DNA of 64,000 nucleotides, from assembly GCF_014201735.1 (NCBI RefSeq), contig NZ_JACHFE010000002.1, positions 496,001 to 560,000 on the forward strand, written 5' to 3'. Source of the DNA: Marinobacter oulmenensis (lineage in GTDB: Bacteria > Pseudomonadota > Gammaproteobacteria > Pseudomonadales > Oleiphilaceae). Positions 1 through 11,900 of this stretch are shown here, piece after piece. Under the pieces are notes generated by a model. The model searched no databases. It was not told the DNA's origin and saw nothing but the letters and a program-made list of their open reading frames with translations. A program made the position numbers and the translations under genes. The number at the start of each line of letters is the position of its first letter. The stretch's first letter is position 1.

Positions 1-13
1 GGCTCTCCAGCGG

Positions 14-1540
14 TCAGTCTTCGTCATTGTGCAGATCGATAATCGCATTGTCGGTGCCACTCTGGATAGCCGCCTCTGTGCGCTTACCGTCGTTTCGCAG
101 TTCTTCGAGATGCGTCAGATAGGCCTCGTCAACGTCGCCGGTAATGTAGTTGCCGGTAAACACGGAGCATTCCCAGTCGTTGATCTCGTCATTCACATCG
201 TTCACGCAGCTGATCAGGTCTTCCAGATCCTGATAGACCAGCCAGTCGGCGCCGATGAGGTTCTGAACCTCCTCCACCGACCGGTTATGGGCAATGAGCT
301 CGTTCGCCGACGGCATGTCGATGCCATACACATTGGGATAACGGACAGGCGGCGCCGCGGACGCAAAATACACGTTGCGGGCGCCGGCATCCCGTGCCAT
401 CTCGACGATTTCCTCGCAGGTGGTACCGCGAACAATGGAATCATCGATCAGCATCACGTTCTTGTCACGGAACTCCAGATCGATCGGGTTGAGCTTCTGG
501 CGAACCGATTTCTTGCGCATTTTCTGACCGGGCATGATGAAGGTCCGGCCAATGTAGCGGTTCTTGATAAAGCCTTCCCGGTACTTCACGCCAAGGTGAT
601 AGGCCAGCTGCATGGCCGATGTCCGACTGGTGTCCGGAATCGGGATCACCACATCAATGTCATGATTCGGGCGCTCTCTGAGAATCTTGTCCGCCAGGAC
701 CTCACCCATGCGCAGTCGCGCCTTGTAGACGGACACCTTGTCCATAATGGAATCCGGGCGGGCAAAGTAAACGTGTTCGAAGATGCAGGGATAAAGCTTG
801 GGATCTTCCGCGCATTGTTCGGTGTAGAGTGTGCCATCGGTCTCGATGTACACCGCTTCGCCCGGGGCGATATCCCGGACCACGGTGAAACCGGCGGCAT
901 TCAGGGCCACACTCTCGGAGGCGATCATGTATTCCTTCTCGCCTTTCTCCCCTTCCCGTACACCGTAACAGGCCGGGCGGATACCATGGGGATCACGGAA
1001 GCCGACGATGCCATAACCGGTCACCATCGCGATGGCGGCATAGGCCCCACGGCAGCGTTTATGGACCGCCCGCACGGCCTCAAAGATCTCATCCTTGGTG
1101 GGGTTGAGTTTGCCCTGCTTCTGCAGTTCGTGGGCAAAGACGTTCAGCAGGACCTCGGAGTCAGAATTGGTATTGATATGCCGCAGATCGGTACGGAACA
1201 GATGGCTGCTGAGCTCATCGGCGTTGGTCAGGTTACCGTTGTGAGCCAGTGTAATGCCGTACGGGCTGTTGACATAAAACGGCTGGGCTTCCGCCGAACT
1301 GGAGCTGCCGGCCGTGGGATAACGGACATGGCCAATCCCAACATTGCCAACCAGGCGGCGCATATGGCGGGTATGGAACACGTCTCGAACCAGGCCGTTG
1401 TCCTTGCGCAGGAAGAACCGGTTATCCTGGTAGGTCACGATACCGGCCGCATCCTGCCCCCGGTGCTGTAGCACCGTCAGGGCATCGTAGAGAAGCTGGT
1501 TGACGTTTGAACTGCTGACAATACCGACAATGCCACACAT
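14..1540 (-). CDS. purF: Amidophosphoribosyltransferase (purine biosynthesis, first committed step)
   Basis: Makes 5-phosphoribosylamine from PRPP and glutamine in the cytosol. The 508-residue length is normal for the family. The N-terminus MCGIVGIV exposes Cys2 as the N-terminal-nucleophile glutaminase residue after removal of Met. A phosphoribosyltransferase half follows, with the PRPP-binding motif [13 protein letters not shown] near residues 360-375. The ATG start is preceded by a GGAG ribosome site. It is the last gene of the folC-dedD-cvpA-purF group visible in the window, and its stop lies only 13 bases from the window edge, so any terminator is outside. Confidence 0.97.
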   Translation of the reverse strand: MCGIVGIVSSSNVNQLLYDALTVLQHRGQDAAGIVTYQDNRFFLRKDNGLVRDVFHTRHMRRLVGNVGIGHVRYPTAGSSSSAEAQPFYVNSPYGITLAHNGNLTNADELSSHLFRTDLRHINTNSDSEVLLNVFAHELQKQGKLNPTKDEIFEAVRAVHKRCRGAYAAIAMVTGYGIVGFRDPHGIRPACYGVREGEKGEKEYMIASESVALNAAGFTVVRDIAPGEAVYIETDGTLYTEQCAEDPKLYPCIFEHVYFARPDSIMDKVSVYKARLRMGEVLADKILRERPNHDIDVVIPIPDTSRTSAMQLAYHLGVKYREGFIKNRYIGRTFIMPGQKMRKKSVRQKLNPIDLEFRDKNVMLIDDSIVRGTTCEEIVEMARDAGARNVYFASAAPPVRYPNVYGIDMPSANELIAHNRSVEEVQNLIGADWLVYQDLEDLISCVNDVNDEINDWECSVFTGNYITGDVDEAYLTHLEELRNDGKRTEAAIQSGTDNAIIDLHNDED

Positions 1541-1627
1541 GAGTGGATAGTTCTCCGAGTGTAAAACTGAATGTTAACGGGCTCAGGGCGCGGGTTCCAC
1601 GCCACTCCGTAATCCGCGCTCCTGCCG

Positions 1628-2146
1628 TTATCCTTCGGCGGTCTCCTGCGCCGGACCAAGCCAACGGCCAAACTCGTCCCCAAACGTTCGCCGTGACCAA
1701 TCCTCGACCACCGCCAGGCGGTCAATCATCACTGAGGTTTGCCACCAGGTGTCCTGAGCCAGCGGCGTATAGCGGGTAAAAGCAATTGCCACAATCACAA
1801 CCACCACCCCCCGCAGCAGCCCGAACCCCATTCCCAGGACCCGGTCCGTTGCCGACAGGCCAGTGGCCCGTACCAGGTGACCGATCATGTTGTTGATGAT
1901 GGCGCCGACGATCAGAGTTCCGAAAAACAGAATGGCGAAGGCTGCAACCAGCCGAACCAGAGGCGTTTCCACCGTTGATTCGAGGAGTCCCTGCATCTGC
2001 GGATGGAAGGTGCGGGCAATGATGAACGCGCCGATCCACGTAACCAGCGACAGGGCTTCCTTGACGAAACCCCGCTTGAGACTGATCAGTGTGGAAACTG
2101 TAATGAGGGCAATGATGACCCAGTCAATCCAGATCAGCGTTTCCAT
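1628..2146 (-). CDS. cvpA: CvpA family inner-membrane protein
   Basis: A 172-residue protein with four predicted hydrophobic segments (about residues 5-25, 30-48, 65-85 and 100-122), typical of CvpA. In E. coli the family is tied to colicin V production and envelope stress, but its molecular activity is unclear. It lies 87 bases upstream of purF on the same strand and downstream of the SPOR protein, the same dedD-cvpA-purF order as in E. coli, so cotranscription with purF is likely. Confidence 0.92.
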   Translation of the reverse strand: METLIWIDWVIIALITVSTLISLKRGFVKEALSLVTWIGAFIIARTFHPQMQGLLESTVETPLVRLVAAFAILFFGTLIVGAIINNMIGHLVRATGLSATDRVLGMGFGLLRGVVVVIVAIAFTRYTPLAQDTWWQTSVMIDRLAVVEDWSRRTFGDEFGRWLGPAQETAEG

Positions 2147-2240
2147 GAATATCCCGGCAGCAAAAAGGAAACGCGGATTCTAACAGGAAACCGGGCGCCG
2201 CCAAACCGCCCGGGCATTATACCTGTGACGGACACGCAGC

Positions 2241-2942
2241 TTACTGACCGGCAACCCGGTCCCCGCTGGTTACCAGGCTATTGAGGCCGAATGCCTCGTC
2301 CAGGCGTGCCTTGGCTTTCTGGGCGTCGGACTTGTCGACAAAGGGACCACTGAACACCCGGGTCAGCCGGGACTCGCCATCGCCCACCTGCTGCAGGTGA
2401 CCGCCATAGCCCATCTCGACCACTTTATCACGCAGGCGACGGGCGTTATCTTCCTTACCGAAGCTGCCCAGCTGGACAACCCAGGCTCCAGCCAGCGAAT
2501 CCGAGAAATCCGCTTTCTGACCGGCGTCCGGAGTGGTGGCATCTTCCGAAGTCTGCCCGGGCGCTGAGGCGGTCTCGTCACCGGCGTCTGTGCTGCCCTG
2601 GCCGGTGTCTGTCACCGTCGATTCGGGTTCGGGTTCGGATTCCGGCTGCGCTGCCGCGGCTTCAGCCTCGGCCGGCTCCTCGACAATACGGTAGCCTTCC
2701 CCTTCGGAGCTTTGGTTGTCCGCCACAGGCGCGACATCATCGGCACCCTGCGGCTCCGGAGCCGTGGCAGTTGATGGCTCGTCGGCTGACATTTCCACTT
2801 CCGGGAACGGCGGTTCTTCGGGAATATTGATCGGTGTGGACTGGCGTTCCGAGTGAGGCTCGTCAAAAATCATCGGCACGAAGATCACCGCAAGCGACAC
2901 CAGAACCAGTGCCCCGATAATTCTCTGTTTCAATCCATCCAC
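2241..2942 (-). CDS. dedD: DedD-like SPOR domain protein
   Basis: A 233-residue bitopic inner-membrane protein. A single transmembrane helix lies at about residues 8-25, then a long Pro/Glu/Ser/Thr-rich periplasmic linker, then a SPOR domain at about residues 150-228 beginning WVVQLGSFGKEDNARRL. SPOR domains bind denuded septal peptidoglycan, so a role at the division site is expected. Position between folC and cvpA matches E. coli dedD. The open frame begins with GTG at 2942. A TTG three codons later has a better ribosome site (GGTGGA), so the exact start is uncertain by three residues. Confidence 0.85.
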   Translation of the reverse strand: MDGLKQRIIGALVLVSLAVIFVPMIFDEPHSERQSTPINIPEEPPFPEVEMSADEPSTATAPEPQGADDVAPVADNQSSEGEGYRIVEEPAEAEAAAAQPESEPEPESTVTDTGQGSTDAGDETASAPGQTSEDATTPDAGQKADFSDSLAGAWVVQLGSFGKEDNARRLRDKVVEMGYGGHLQQVGDGESRLTRVFSGPFVDKSDAQKAKARLDEAFGLNSLVTSGDRVAGQ

Positions 2943-3018
2943 CTGAACAGGCCCCCGTTCAAAGTCGCATTCAGCATGATACTAGCGGTGTCACTTCAAG
3001 AACACAAAGGCCGGCGGG

Positions 3019-4326
3019 TTAACAGGCTGTTAGGCTTGCCGCCCGGGCCTGGGAAACGGTAAAGAATGAGCCGAAAGCAATGATGATATCGTCGGGGCTG
3101 GCCGCTGCCAGCGCCCCTTCAAGGGCTTCGGCAACTGTGGTCGAGGTCTCGAAACCATCAACACCTGCCCCGGCAACCCGCTCACCAAGCCCGGACGCAG
3201 ACAACCCGCGGGGTACCGCGAGACCGGCCAGATACCAGTGATCAACGACCGGAGCCATGGCAGCCACCACCCCTTCGACATCCTTATCGGCCAGGGCGCC
3301 GTATATACCGTACACCCGTCCGCCTGGCTGACGTTTCCGGGCAAGACGATCAGCCAGCCAGCGGGCGGCGTGAGGGTTGTGCCCGACGTCAACCAGCGTC
3401 AGCGGCTGTTTCCTGAGGGTTTCAAAGCGCCCTGCCAGTTCCAGCATCTCGACAACCCCGGTGATCTGTGACGGCGACAACGCCGGCGCCAGGTGCCGAC
3501 AGGCCACCACCGCTGCCGCGAGACTCTCAAGCGGCAGCGGGCCATCGGGTAACTCAATGGTTTCATCACCCAGCGACAGCGACATCGTGCCGGCGCCCTG
3601 CCGGGTAAGCTGATAATCCCTGCCGGTCAACCGGAGCCGGACCGCTTGTGCCCCTGCCTGCTGCATTACAGAAGCTGGCGGTTGCGGGTCGGCACAGACG
3701 GCATCAATGCCAGGGCGAAGGATGCCCGCTTTTTCGTAGCCAATCACCTCTCGGTTGTCCCCGAGAAACCCGACATGATCGATATCGATTGATGTGATAA
3801 TCGCGAAATCGGCATCCAGCACGTTAACCGCATCCAGTCGGCCACCCAGGCCAACTTCCAGGATCCAGTCCTCCACCCCGGCTTCCGCCAGGGCGACGAA
3901 GGCCGCCAGGGTGCCAAACTCGAAGTAGGTCAGCGAAACACTGCCCCTGGCGGATTCCACCGCCTCAAACGCACGAACCAGCGAATCATCCGGGATATCG
4001 GCACCATTGATCCTGACCCGCTCGTTATACCGGTCCAGGTGCGGCGACGTGTAAGCGCCAGTGGTGCGTCCGGAAGCCTGTAGCAACCGCTCCAGGGCTG
4101 CAACCGTGGAGCCTTTGCCATTCGTGCCGGCCACCGTGATGATGCGGCTGCGCGGGCGGGTGGGAAACAGCCTGCGCAGGACCACCAGCACGCGGTCAAG
4201 ACCGAGATCGATTTCGGTGGGATGGATCGCTTCGAGATAATTCAGCCAGTCGTTGACCGGCGCGCCGGCGAGAGGAGCTTTCGCCGGCGCGGGAGTGGCA
4301 TCACTGCTCTTCGGATTCATCGGCAT
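3019..4326 (-). CDS. folC: Bifunctional folylpolyglutamate synthase / dihydrofolate synthase
   Basis: Adds glutamate to dihydropteroate and to folates using ATP. The Mur-ligase type P-loop [15 protein letters not shown] lies about 60 residues in, and the C-terminal domain contains the ligase motif [18 protein letters not shown]. The open frame extends to a GTG at 4419, but that would overlap accD by 119 bases. I prefer the ATG at 4326 or the one at 4320 (proteins starting MPMNPKSS or MNPKSS), overlapping the end of accD by about 20-26 bases, which suggests translational coupling. Length from there is about 435 residues, normal for FolC. Confidence 0.93.
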   Translation of the reverse strand: MPMNPKSSDATPAPAKAPLAGAPVNDWLNYLEAIHPTEIDLGLDRVLVVLRRLFPTRPRSRIITVAGTNGKGSTVAALERLLQASGRTTGAYTSPHLDRYNERVRINGADIPDDSLVRAFEAVESARGSVSLTYFEFGTLAAFVALAEAGVEDWILEVGLGGRLDAVNVLDADFAIITSIDIDHVGFLGDNREVIGYEKAGILRPGIDAVCADPQPPASVMQQAGAQAVRLRLTGRDYQLTRQGAGTMSLSLGDETIELPDGPLPLESLAAAVVACRHLAPALSPSQITGVVEMLELAGRFETLRKQPLTLVDVGHNPHAARWLADRLARKRQPGGRVYGIYGALADKDVEGVVAAMAPVVDHWYLAGLAVPRGLSASGLGERVAGAGVDGFETSTTVAEALEGALAAASPDDIIIAFGSFFTVSQARAASLTAC

Positions 4327-5230
4327 CCGGTTTTTCAGTGATTTCAAACTCAATGGGTTCCTCGATCCCCGGTTTTTCCTGGCCACTGAACTTGGCCAGC
4401 AGATGAGCGACCCTTTCACGCATCTGGTGACGATGCAGAATCATATCGATGGCACCGTGCTCAAGCAGAAACTCACTGCGCTGGAAGCCTTCCGGCAGTT
4501 TCTCACGAACGGTCTGCTCGATAACCCGGGGGCCGGCAAAACCAACCAGCGCATAGGGCTCGGCAATATTGAGGTCACCGAGCATTGCGAGACTGGCAGA
4601 TACACCGCCGAACACGGGGTCTGTCATCACCGAAATGTAGGGAACGCCTTCCTGCTTCAACCGCTCAAGCACCGCCGAGGTCTTGGCCATCTGCATCAGG
4701 GACAGAATCGCTTCCTGCATCCGGGCACCGCCACTGGCGGAGAAACAGACCAGCGGAATCCGCTGTTCCAGGGCCACGTTGGCGGCCTGGACGAATTTCT
4801 CGCCGACCACCTGGCCCATGGAACCACCCAGGAAATTGAACTCGAAGGCACAGGCAACCAGCGGAACACCCATGGTGGTGCCCTGCATGGCAACCAGGGC
4901 ATCTTTTTCACCCGTGGTCTTCTGGGCGGCTGACAGGCGGTCCTTGTAGCGTTTGCTGTCCTTGAACTTGAGGCGGTCATAGGGCTCGAGTTCCGCGGCG
5001 ATTTCCTCACGGCCATCCTTGTCCAGGAAAATATCGAGCCGCCGACGCGCACCTACGCGCAGGTGGTGGTTACACTTGGGGCAGACATCCAGATTCTTCT
5101 CCAGCTCCGGCTTATACAAAAAGGCGCCGCATTTCGGGCACTTCTTCCAGAGCCCTTCCGGCACGCCGGTACGCTGCTTTGACTCCGAGCGAATTTTGCT
5201 CGGCATGATTTTATCCAGCCAGTTACTCAT
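4301..5230 (-). CDS. accD: Acetyl-CoA carboxylase carboxyltransferase subunit beta
   Basis: Beta subunit of the carboxyltransferase that makes malonyl-CoA for fatty acid synthesis; it works with AccA in the cytosol. The 309 residues begin with the family's zinc ribbon, with Cys31, Cys34, Cys50 and Cys53 in CPKC and CPKC pairs. The crotonase-like core follows, with the oxyanion segments [11 protein letters not shown] and [14 protein letters not shown]. It lies 40 bases downstream of trpA and overlaps folC. Confidence 0.97.
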   Translation of the reverse strand: MSNWLDKIMPSKIRSESKQRTGVPEGLWKKCPKCGAFLYKPELEKNLDVCPKCNHHLRVGARRRLDIFLDKDGREEIAAELEPYDRLKFKDSKRYKDRLSAAQKTTGEKDALVAMQGTTMGVPLVACAFEFNFLGGSMGQVVGEKFVQAANVALEQRIPLVCFSASGGARMQEAILSLMQMAKTSAVLERLKQEGVPYISVMTDPVFGGVSASLAMLGDLNIAEPYALVGFAGPRVIEQTVREKLPEGFQRSEFLLEHGAIDMILHRHQMRERVAHLLAKFSGQEKPGIEEPIEFEITEKPDADESEEQ

Positions 5231-5270
5231 GCTTTCGTCCTGTTCTTTGACGTCCGGATGTTTTCCACGC

Positions 5271-6083
5271 TCATTGAGCCAGGCTATCCAGGGCCTCGCG
5301 CATCGGATGAAGCAGATCCGTCAGTGCCTGGTTCAGTGCCTCGGGATCTGCCTGATTTCGGGCTATTGTATCGACCAGCACACTGCCAACAATTACACCA
5401 TCGGATACTCTGCCAACTGCAGCGGCAGTCTTCGCGTCACGAATACCGAAACCGACACCGACGGGCAGCGCCGTCAACTCGTGGACGTGTGCCACCTTGG
5501 AGGCCACTTCCTCCACATTGATGGACGCAGAGCCGGTCACCCCCTTGATGGAAACATAGTACACGTAACCGGAGGAATGCTCACTGATGGCACGAATGCG
5601 TTCGTCGGTGGTGGTCGGCGCCAGCAGGAATATCGGATCCAGTTGCCGCTCCGCAAACAGCGGGGCTACCTGATCCGCTTCCTCGGGCGGCAGATCAACA
5701 GTCAGGACACCGTCCACACCGGCATCGGCGGCAGCGTCTGCAAACGCCTCATAGCCCATGGCCTCCATGGGATTGAGGTACCCCATCAACACCACCGGCG
5801 TATCCGTATCCGTCTCACGGAACTCGCGAACCATGGCGATCACCTGCCTCAGCGAGGTGCCATGCTTGAGCGCCCGTTCGCAGGCCAGTTGAATCACGGG
5901 CCCATCCGCCATCGGGTCGGAAAACGGCACACCAAGCTCAATGATGTCAGCACCGGCCCTGACCAGGGTATGCATAAGAGCAACAGTCTGGTCCGGTGCC
6001 GGATCGCCGGCGGTGATGTAAGGAATCAGCGCCTTGCGACTCTCGGATTTCAGATTTTTCAGTACGGCTTCAATTCGGCTCAT
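5271..6083 (-). CDS. trpA: Tryptophan synthase alpha subunit
   Basis: Cleaves indole-3-glycerol phosphate to indole and glyceraldehyde 3-phosphate and passes indole to TrpB. The 270-residue TIM barrel has the catalytic pair Glu49 ([11 protein letters not shown]) and Asp60 (MADGP) at the same positions as in E. coli. A phosphate-binding GVGFGI motif lies near residue 215. The gene is 17 bases downstream of trpB, the usual coupled BA order. Confidence 0.97.
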   Translation of the reverse strand: MSRIEAVLKNLKSESRKALIPYITAGDPAPDQTVALMHTLVRAGADIIELGVPFSDPMADGPVIQLACERALKHGTSLRQVIAMVREFRETDTDTPVVLMGYLNPMEAMGYEAFADAAADAGVDGVLTVDLPPEEADQVAPLFAERQLDPIFLLAPTTTDERIRAISEHSSGYVYYVSIKGVTGSASINVEEVASKVAHVHELTALPVGVGFGIRDAKTAAAVGRVSDGVIVGSVLVDTIARNQADPEALNQALTDLLHPMREALDSLAQ

Positions 6084-6100
6084 GCCTGCTCCTGCCCTTT

Positions 6101-7321
6101 TCAGATCCCGATGCCATCCAACTGGGCAATGGTGTGAATGTCCTTGTCACCCCGTCCGGAGACGTTGATAACAACCATCTGGTCCTTGTCCATGGTAGCC
6201 GCGAGCTTGATGGCATAAGCAACGGCATGAGCCGTTTCCAGCGCAGGCATGATGCCTTCCACATGGGTCAGCTTACGGAACCCGTCCAGGGCTTCATCAT
6301 CGGTCACCGACACGTAGTTGGCACGCCCGATATCTTTGAGCCAGGCGTGTTCAGGCCCTACGCCCGGATAATCCAGACCGGCGCTGACCGAATGGGTTCC
6401 GGCAATCTGGCCATTCTCATCTTCCATCAGGTAAGTACGGTTGCCGTGAAGTACGCCAGGACGGCCGGCACAAAGTGGCGCGGCATGCTGGCCGGTATCG
6501 ATGCCCAGGCCACCGGCTTCCACCCCGTACAGCTGCACGGTTTCGTCAGACAGGAACGGATAGAACATGCCGATGGCGTTGGATCCACCGCCGACACAGG
6601 CGACCAGTGCGTCCGGCAGGCGACCGGTTTTCTCAAGTGCCTGGCGACGGGTCTCGCGACCGATTACCGACTGGAAATCCCGGACCAGCAGCGGGTACGG
6701 GTGAGGACCGGCCACGGTGCCGATGATGTAGAAAGTGTCGTCCACATTGGCTACCCAGTCCCGCATGGCATCGTTCATCGCATCCTTGAGGGTCCGCGTG
6801 CCGCTCTCCACGGCATGGACGGTGGCTCCAAGAAGCTTCATGCGGAATACATTGAGGGATTGGCGCTGGACGTCCTCGGCGCCCATAAAGACATGACATT
6901 CGAGCCCGAGGCGCGCGCACACGGTAGCAGTGGCAACACCGTGCTGACCGGCTCCGGTTTCGGCAATGATGCGTTTCTTGCCCAGGAAACTGGCCAGAAG
7001 GGCCTGACCAATGGTGTTGTTCACCTTGTGGGCGCCGGTGTGATTGAGGTCTTCCCGCTTGAGCCAGATCTGGGCGCCACCGGTTTCCTCGGTCAGGCGT
7101 TCCGCGAAGTACAGGGGGCTGGGGCGGCCCACATAATCGGCCAGATCCTTGTCGAAGGCCGCCTGGAATTCCGGGTCTTCCTTCAGGCGCAGATACTCTT
7201 TCTCCAGGGTCATCAGAGAATCCATCAGGGTCTCTGACACAAACCGTCCCCCGAAGTCACCAAAATGCCCACGGGCATCCGGAAACGCCTTCAACATATC
7301 TTCAGTCAGTTTTACAGACAC
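6101..7321 (-). CDS. trpB: Tryptophan synthase beta subunit
   Basis: PLP enzyme that condenses indole with serine to give tryptophan. The 406 residues include the PLP lysine at Lys99 in GAHKVNN and the phosphate-cupping glycine loop [10 protein letters not shown] near residue 235. The start is a GTG at 7321 with a good AGAGGT ribosome site about 6 bases upstream. It overlaps the end of trpF by 20 bases, so trpF and trpB are probably translationally coupled. Confidence 0.97.
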   Translation of the reverse strand: MSVKLTEDMLKAFPDARGHFGDFGGRFVSETLMDSLMTLEKEYLRLKEDPEFQAAFDKDLADYVGRPSPLYFAERLTEETGGAQIWLKREDLNHTGAHKVNNTIGQALLASFLGKKRIIAETGAGQHGVATATVCARLGLECHVFMGAEDVQRQSLNVFRMKLLGATVHAVESGTRTLKDAMNDAMRDWVANVDDTFYIIGTVAGPHPYPLLVRDFQSVIGRETRRQALEKTGRLPDALVACVGGGSNAIGMFYPFLSDETVQLYGVEAGGLGIDTGQHAAPLCAGRPGVLHGNRTYLMEDENGQIAGTHSVSAGLDYPGVGPEHAWLKDIGRANYVSVTDDEALDGFRKLTHVEGIMPALETAHAVAYAIKLAATMDKDQMVVINVSGRGDKDIHTIAQLDGIGI

Positions 7322-7931
7322 GGCGTACCTCTTTGAAAAATTCAGATAGTTTGCTGGCGTCTTTCACGCCTTTGCCGGATTCCACACCACCGCTGACATC
7401 CACGGCCCATGGACGGACCTGCTCGATAGCGCCAGCAACATTAGCAGATGACAGACCCCCGGCCAATATGAGCGGCATGGGCCGCTCAGCGGGGATCAGT
7501 GACCAGTTGAACGAGCGTCCGGTGCCGCCATAGCGGTCGGGATCCCAGGCATCGACCAGCAGTCCGGAGGCATCCGAGTAGTCCATGAACGCCTGCTCGA
7601 CCTGCCCGGCTTCTTTCACACGTATCGCCTTGATCCAGCGACGACCAAAAGAGGCGCAGAATTCCGGGGTTTCATCACCATGAAACTGCAAAAGATCCAG
7701 CGGCACCGTCTGCAGAACCCGCTCCACCTCTTCGGGCTCCGGGTTCACAAACAGACCGGTCAGGGACACGAAGGCTGGAACCCGCCGGGCCAATGCATGA
7801 GCTCTTTCCAGTGTGACCGACCTCTGGCTCGGCTGATAAAACACCAGACCGACGGCATCCGCACCCAGCGAGACTGCCGCATTGATATCTTCGGGGCGGG
7901 TCAGACCACAGATTTTGACTCGGGTAATCAC
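7302..7931 (-). CDS. trpF: Phosphoribosylanthranilate isomerase
   Basis: Amadori isomerisation of PRA to CdRP in tryptophan synthesis. This is a 209-residue TIM barrel. The catalytic Cys8 lies in [12 protein letters not shown], and the second catalytic residue is the Asp in [13 protein letters not shown]. The start is a GTG at 7931 whose bases overlap the truA stop (GTGA), indicating coupling. trpE, trpG, trpD and trpC are not in this window, so the pathway is split. Confidence 0.96.
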   Translation of the reverse strand: MITRVKICGLTRPEDINAAVSLGADAVGLVFYQPSQRSVTLERAHALARRVPAFVSLTGLFVNPEPEEVERVLQTVPLDLLQFHGDETPEFCASFGRRWIKAIRVKEAGQVEQAFMDYSDASGLLVDAWDPDRYGGTGRSFNWSLIPAERPMPLILAGGLSSANVAGAIEQVRPWAVDVSGGVESGKGVKDASKLSEFFKEVRRVCKTD

Positions 7932-8836
7932 GACGTCGCTGTCCTGGATTTCTGGTGAATATGGCTGGGTTCAATGGGCGTATTATCCTCCCGGCTGAAC
8001 CAGGGAGCAACGAACGCTGGCCCGCACAGGGCGCGGGGGATACCGAAATGGCCCGGGAATCCAACATCCACCAGATAGAGCCCATGGGGCGGCGCGGTCA
8101 CACCGGCCTGTCTCCTGTCCCTCGCCGCCAGTACGTCAGCCACCCATTGAACCGGCACCTGCCCTGCCCCGACAGCCATCAGGGCACCGGCTATATTCCG
8201 GACCATGTGATGAACAAAGGCATTGGCCTGGACGTCTATTACGACAAAATCACCGGACCGGGTTACCTTGATGCGCTCCATGAAACGCACCGGCGTGTTT
8301 GACTGGCAACCGGCCGCCCGGAACGATGAAAAGTCATGCTCACCCACCAGGGCCTGAGCCGCCTCATGCATCTTTTCAGCATCCAGCGGCCGGAACGTCC
8401 AACTGACCTGCCCGCGCTGAATGCCCGGACGCACCGGGTGGTTGAAAATCACATAGCGGTAACGCCGGTAGACAGCAGAAAAACGGGCGTGGAAATCACC
8501 AACGCCATTGCCGGCCCAGTGGACCGCAATATCATCCGGCAACGCTGTGTTGATGCCCATCACCCAGGACCGGAGATTCCTGACTGACGGCGTCTCGAAA
8601 TGCGCAACCTGGAAACTGGCGTGAACGCCCGCGTCGGTCCGGCCGGCACACACCAGATCCACCGGGTGATTCGCCACACGGGCTACGGCCTTGGCCAGTT
8701 GCTCCTGGACCGAACGCACCCCGCTCTTCTGGAACTGCCAACCATGAAAACCGCGACCATCGTATTCAAAAACAATAACGACGCGACCATTGCCGATAGC
8801 GTTGTCCGTCGTCAGAGGCTGGGGTTCGAGAAACAA
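7928..8836 (-). CDS. truA: tRNA pseudouridine(38-40) synthase
   Basis: Isomerises uridines 38-40 in the anticodon arm of tRNAs. The catalytic Asp lies in [11 protein letters not shown], the N-terminal fold motif is [12 protein letters not shown], and RRYRYVIFN and [14 protein letters not shown] are further family motifs. The open frame reaches a GTG at 8884, but that codon sits inside the hairpin of the fimV terminator and has no ribosome site, so it is unlikely to be used. No ATG occurs before the conserved region. The TTG at 8836 (about 300 residues) is my best guess for the start, with low certainty. Confidence 0.93.
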   Translation of the reverse strand: MFLEPQPLTTDNAIGNGRVVIVFEYDGRGFHGWQFQKSGVRSVQEQLAKAVARVANHPVDLVCAGRTDAGVHASFQVAHFETPSVRNLRSWVMGINTALPDDIAVHWAGNGVGDFHARFSAVYRRYRYVIFNHPVRPGIQRGQVSWTFRPLDAEKMHEAAQALVGEHDFSSFRAAGCQSNTPVRFMERIKVTRSGDFVVIDVQANAFVHHMVRNIAGALMAVGAGQVPVQWVADVLAARDRRQAGVTAPPHGLYLVDVGFPGHFGIPRALCGPAFVAPWFSREDNTPIEPSHIHQKSRTATS

Positions 8837-8871
8837 GTTGCGATCCGTTATTGATGGTGTCCTGAAAAACA

Positions 8872-8896
8872 AGCGCCGGCCCACGTGGCCGGCGCT
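8872..8896 (-). terminator. Rho-independent terminator after fimV
   Basis: A 10-base-pair stem, AGCGCCGGCC with GGCCGGCGCT, closes a 5-base loop. Read on the minus strand it is followed by TTGTTTTTC. It lies 28 bases past the fimV stop and overlaps the first codons of the longest truA frame. Confidence 0.75.
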
Positions 8897-8924
8897 CTTT
8901 CTGGGTTGGTGGGATTATAACGGA

Positions 8925-11900
8925 TCAGGACAGATTTTTAAGAAGCTCCTCGGCTTCCGCTTTCTGCTGGTCGTCACCCTCCAGTGAGACTTCCTCGAGA
9001 ATATCCCGGGCGCCGTCACTGTCGCCCATTTCGATGTAGGCCCGGGCGAGATCCAGTTTGGTGGCCGCCTCGTCGGTGCCTGCCAGGAAATCGAAGTCGT
9101 CGTCATCCCCAAGATCCGCCTCGTCCAGATCCAGAGGCGCAGGATCTCCGGTTTCCGCCGCCTCGGGTGGAGCTTCGGTGGAGTCGCCGGTTTCTGCAGC
9201 CTCTTCGGTTGGCAGATCCGGAGACGTCACTTCCTCGTCCAGAGAAGGTATCTCGGTATCATCCGGCTCCGCTTCTGCATCGGGCTCGGAATCAACACCG
9301 CCGTTACCTTCTGAGAATTCATTCATTAACGCGAGGTCTTCCTCGGACAGATCGACATCCAGCTCATCAACGACGGACTCGTCGTCATCCGATACCGACC
9401 CTTCATCACCCGTGACCTTGTCCAGCTCCGAGTCCAGGTCATCAAGGAAGGAGTCATCCAGGCCCTCGCCGGAGAGAGACAGCTCGTCATCAGATTCCGA
9501 TTTATCCTCTCCTTCGACAGGTTCTTCCGGCGTTTCGCTATCGTCAATATCGAGATCCAGCGTATCGCCCAGATCCAGGTCATCCTTCTCTATTTCACCT
9601 CCGGATGTCGAAGCCTGATCGCCGTTGCCATCTTCGAGGTCGAAATCCAGAGTGTCGTAATCGAACCCTTCATCCGGTGACGCATTTTCACCGCCCGCAT
9701 CATCCGTCGACTCATCCAGATCATCCATGGACAGATCGAACTCGATGGCCTCATCGCGGGCATCGGTCGTCCCGGAGCCCTCTGAAGCTGGCTCTCCGAA
9801 CTCATGTGCCAGAGACTCTTCAGACGCCGATTCAAATTCATCGGATTCAAGGTCATCACTGGAAGACGGCAGATCGTCGAAGGACAAGTCGTCTTCAGCT
9901 TCATCGGAGCCTGAGCCTGCCAGGGATTCGGAGCGCAACTGGGACTCCAGGTCATCGATGCTGGGCGTGGCCTCGGCTTCGTCCAGGCGGCGCTTCAGCT
10001 CATCCGCCTGTGCTGTCACGTCATCATCCTCAAAAGCTGCCAGCTCACCGTATTGCCGCTCAAAGGCCTCACGATCCTGGCTGTCGGCGTACACGCCAAG
10101 CAGCTTCAGACGCAGGTCGGAGCGGCTCGGCTCCCGGGAAATGGCCTCTTCGAGCACTTGGGCCGCCTGTTCGTTGCGGCCATACGCCAGGTAGTTGTCC
10201 GCTTCAGCGATGGGATCGCCACCGTCCGGTTTTTCTTCGTCGGTCTCGCCATCGAGACTGAGATCAAAGCCGCCCGTACCGGACTCAACCTCGGAGTCCT
10301 CATCATTGGTGAATTGCTCGTAAAACGCCTTTTCCTGCTGGGCCCGGCGACGCATCACCAGCATCAGCACAAGAAGCAGCAGTACCAGCCCGCCACCCAG
10401 GGCAATCTGATACATCGGATTATCGAGGATCATGCCAATGATATTGCCCGGGAAAGATCTCTCACGGGGCGGCTCCTGATCCTGCTGTACCGGAGCAGGC
10501 GCTTCGGCTTCCGGCTCTGGTTCTGGCTCGATGGCCGCGGGCTGCTCAGCTTCAGCCACGGCATCGGTTGCCGCCGGCTCTTCGGCGGCAACCGGTTCAG
10601 CGTCGTCCTGGGACTGGGTATCGCCTTCACCCTGAGCTGCGTCACCAGTCTCAGACTCGCCGGAAGCGCTGTCCTGTTCAGAACCCGTTGCCTGGGCAGC
10701 TCCCGCTTCGGGCGTTGTCGACTCCACGGTTTCGGAGGCACTGGCGTCGTCGGAATCCATGGCCTCAGTCGTGGCCGACTCTTCTGACGGCAGGGATTCT
10801 GAATCAGTGCTGCTTGCATCCTGGCCGCCAGAGCCTTCGGCCGCAGGCGCGTCGGTGGCAACCGCATCGTCCTGGGCGGCCTGGTTCTGCATGTCAGCAA
10901 GTTGCGTGTTTTTAAGCTCAAGCAGGCGCTGCAGTGTTTCCACCTGGTCCTGCAGATCTTCCATCCGGCTACTGAGCTCTTCATTCTCACGGCGGATCGC
11001 ATCCAGCTCTTCGGCTGCCACAGCCGAACCGGCGTCAGCACCACCAGGCTGTTGACCATCACCACCGGCGGAGCCGCCCTCCTCGGCAGAACGTGACGTC
11101 TCGCTTTCGTTATCAGCAACCAGTAGCTTCAGTTCGCTATCGTCCCCGGCGGCCTCTCCGGCAGGCGCACCGGACTGGGCCGTAGCCGTCGCGTCGACAG
11201 TCTGACGGGACTGGAATTCTTCATTCTGGCGGGCAAACAGTCTGCTGGCCTCGGCACGGCTGCGGCTGCGCATCTGCTCCATCGTGGGAACACGCAACAC
11301 CTCGCCGCGTTTCAGGCGATTGATATTGCCCCCCATAAACGCGTCGGGATTTTCATCCTGAATCGCCAGCATAACCTGGGGAATGGAAACGGAACTATCC
11401 GGACGCACCTGCTCGGCAATGCCCCAGAGCGTGTCGGATGGGCCGGTCGGCCCGAGTGTACGCGGCCCGGTGCTGCGGGACAGCGAGCCCTCGGCTTGCG
11501 CCTGACGACGACGGGATTCGGCGGAGCGTTCCGGGGCCGCAGCCTGCTGGGAAGACGTCGCCGGTGCCTGGACCGGCTCCTCAACGCCGGATTCCTCCGC
11601 GTAAACGGGCGGATCAACCAGCACTGCGTATTCACGCAGCAGACGGCCATTGGGCCAGGTCAGTTCCAGCAGGAAATTGAGATAGGGTTCGCGGACAGGT
11701 TCACGGGAGGAGACATCGATAACCAGGCTGCCGTCGGCACCGGTTACCACTTCAAATTTCAGATTACTGAGAAACTGGTTCCGTTCAAGGCCAACCCGCC
11801 GATAGGCCGCTTCCGGCGCCACGTTGACGATGACGTCATCCGGCGTCATTCCCCGACTCTGGCGCAGCGTTATTTCGGCATCCAGAGGCTCGTTCAGCCA

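Noticed and set aside
29-1471. A 480-codon open frame on the plus strand
   Set aside because: It lies fully antisense to purF, has no recognisable domain and arises from the GC-rich codon pattern; purF explains the region.
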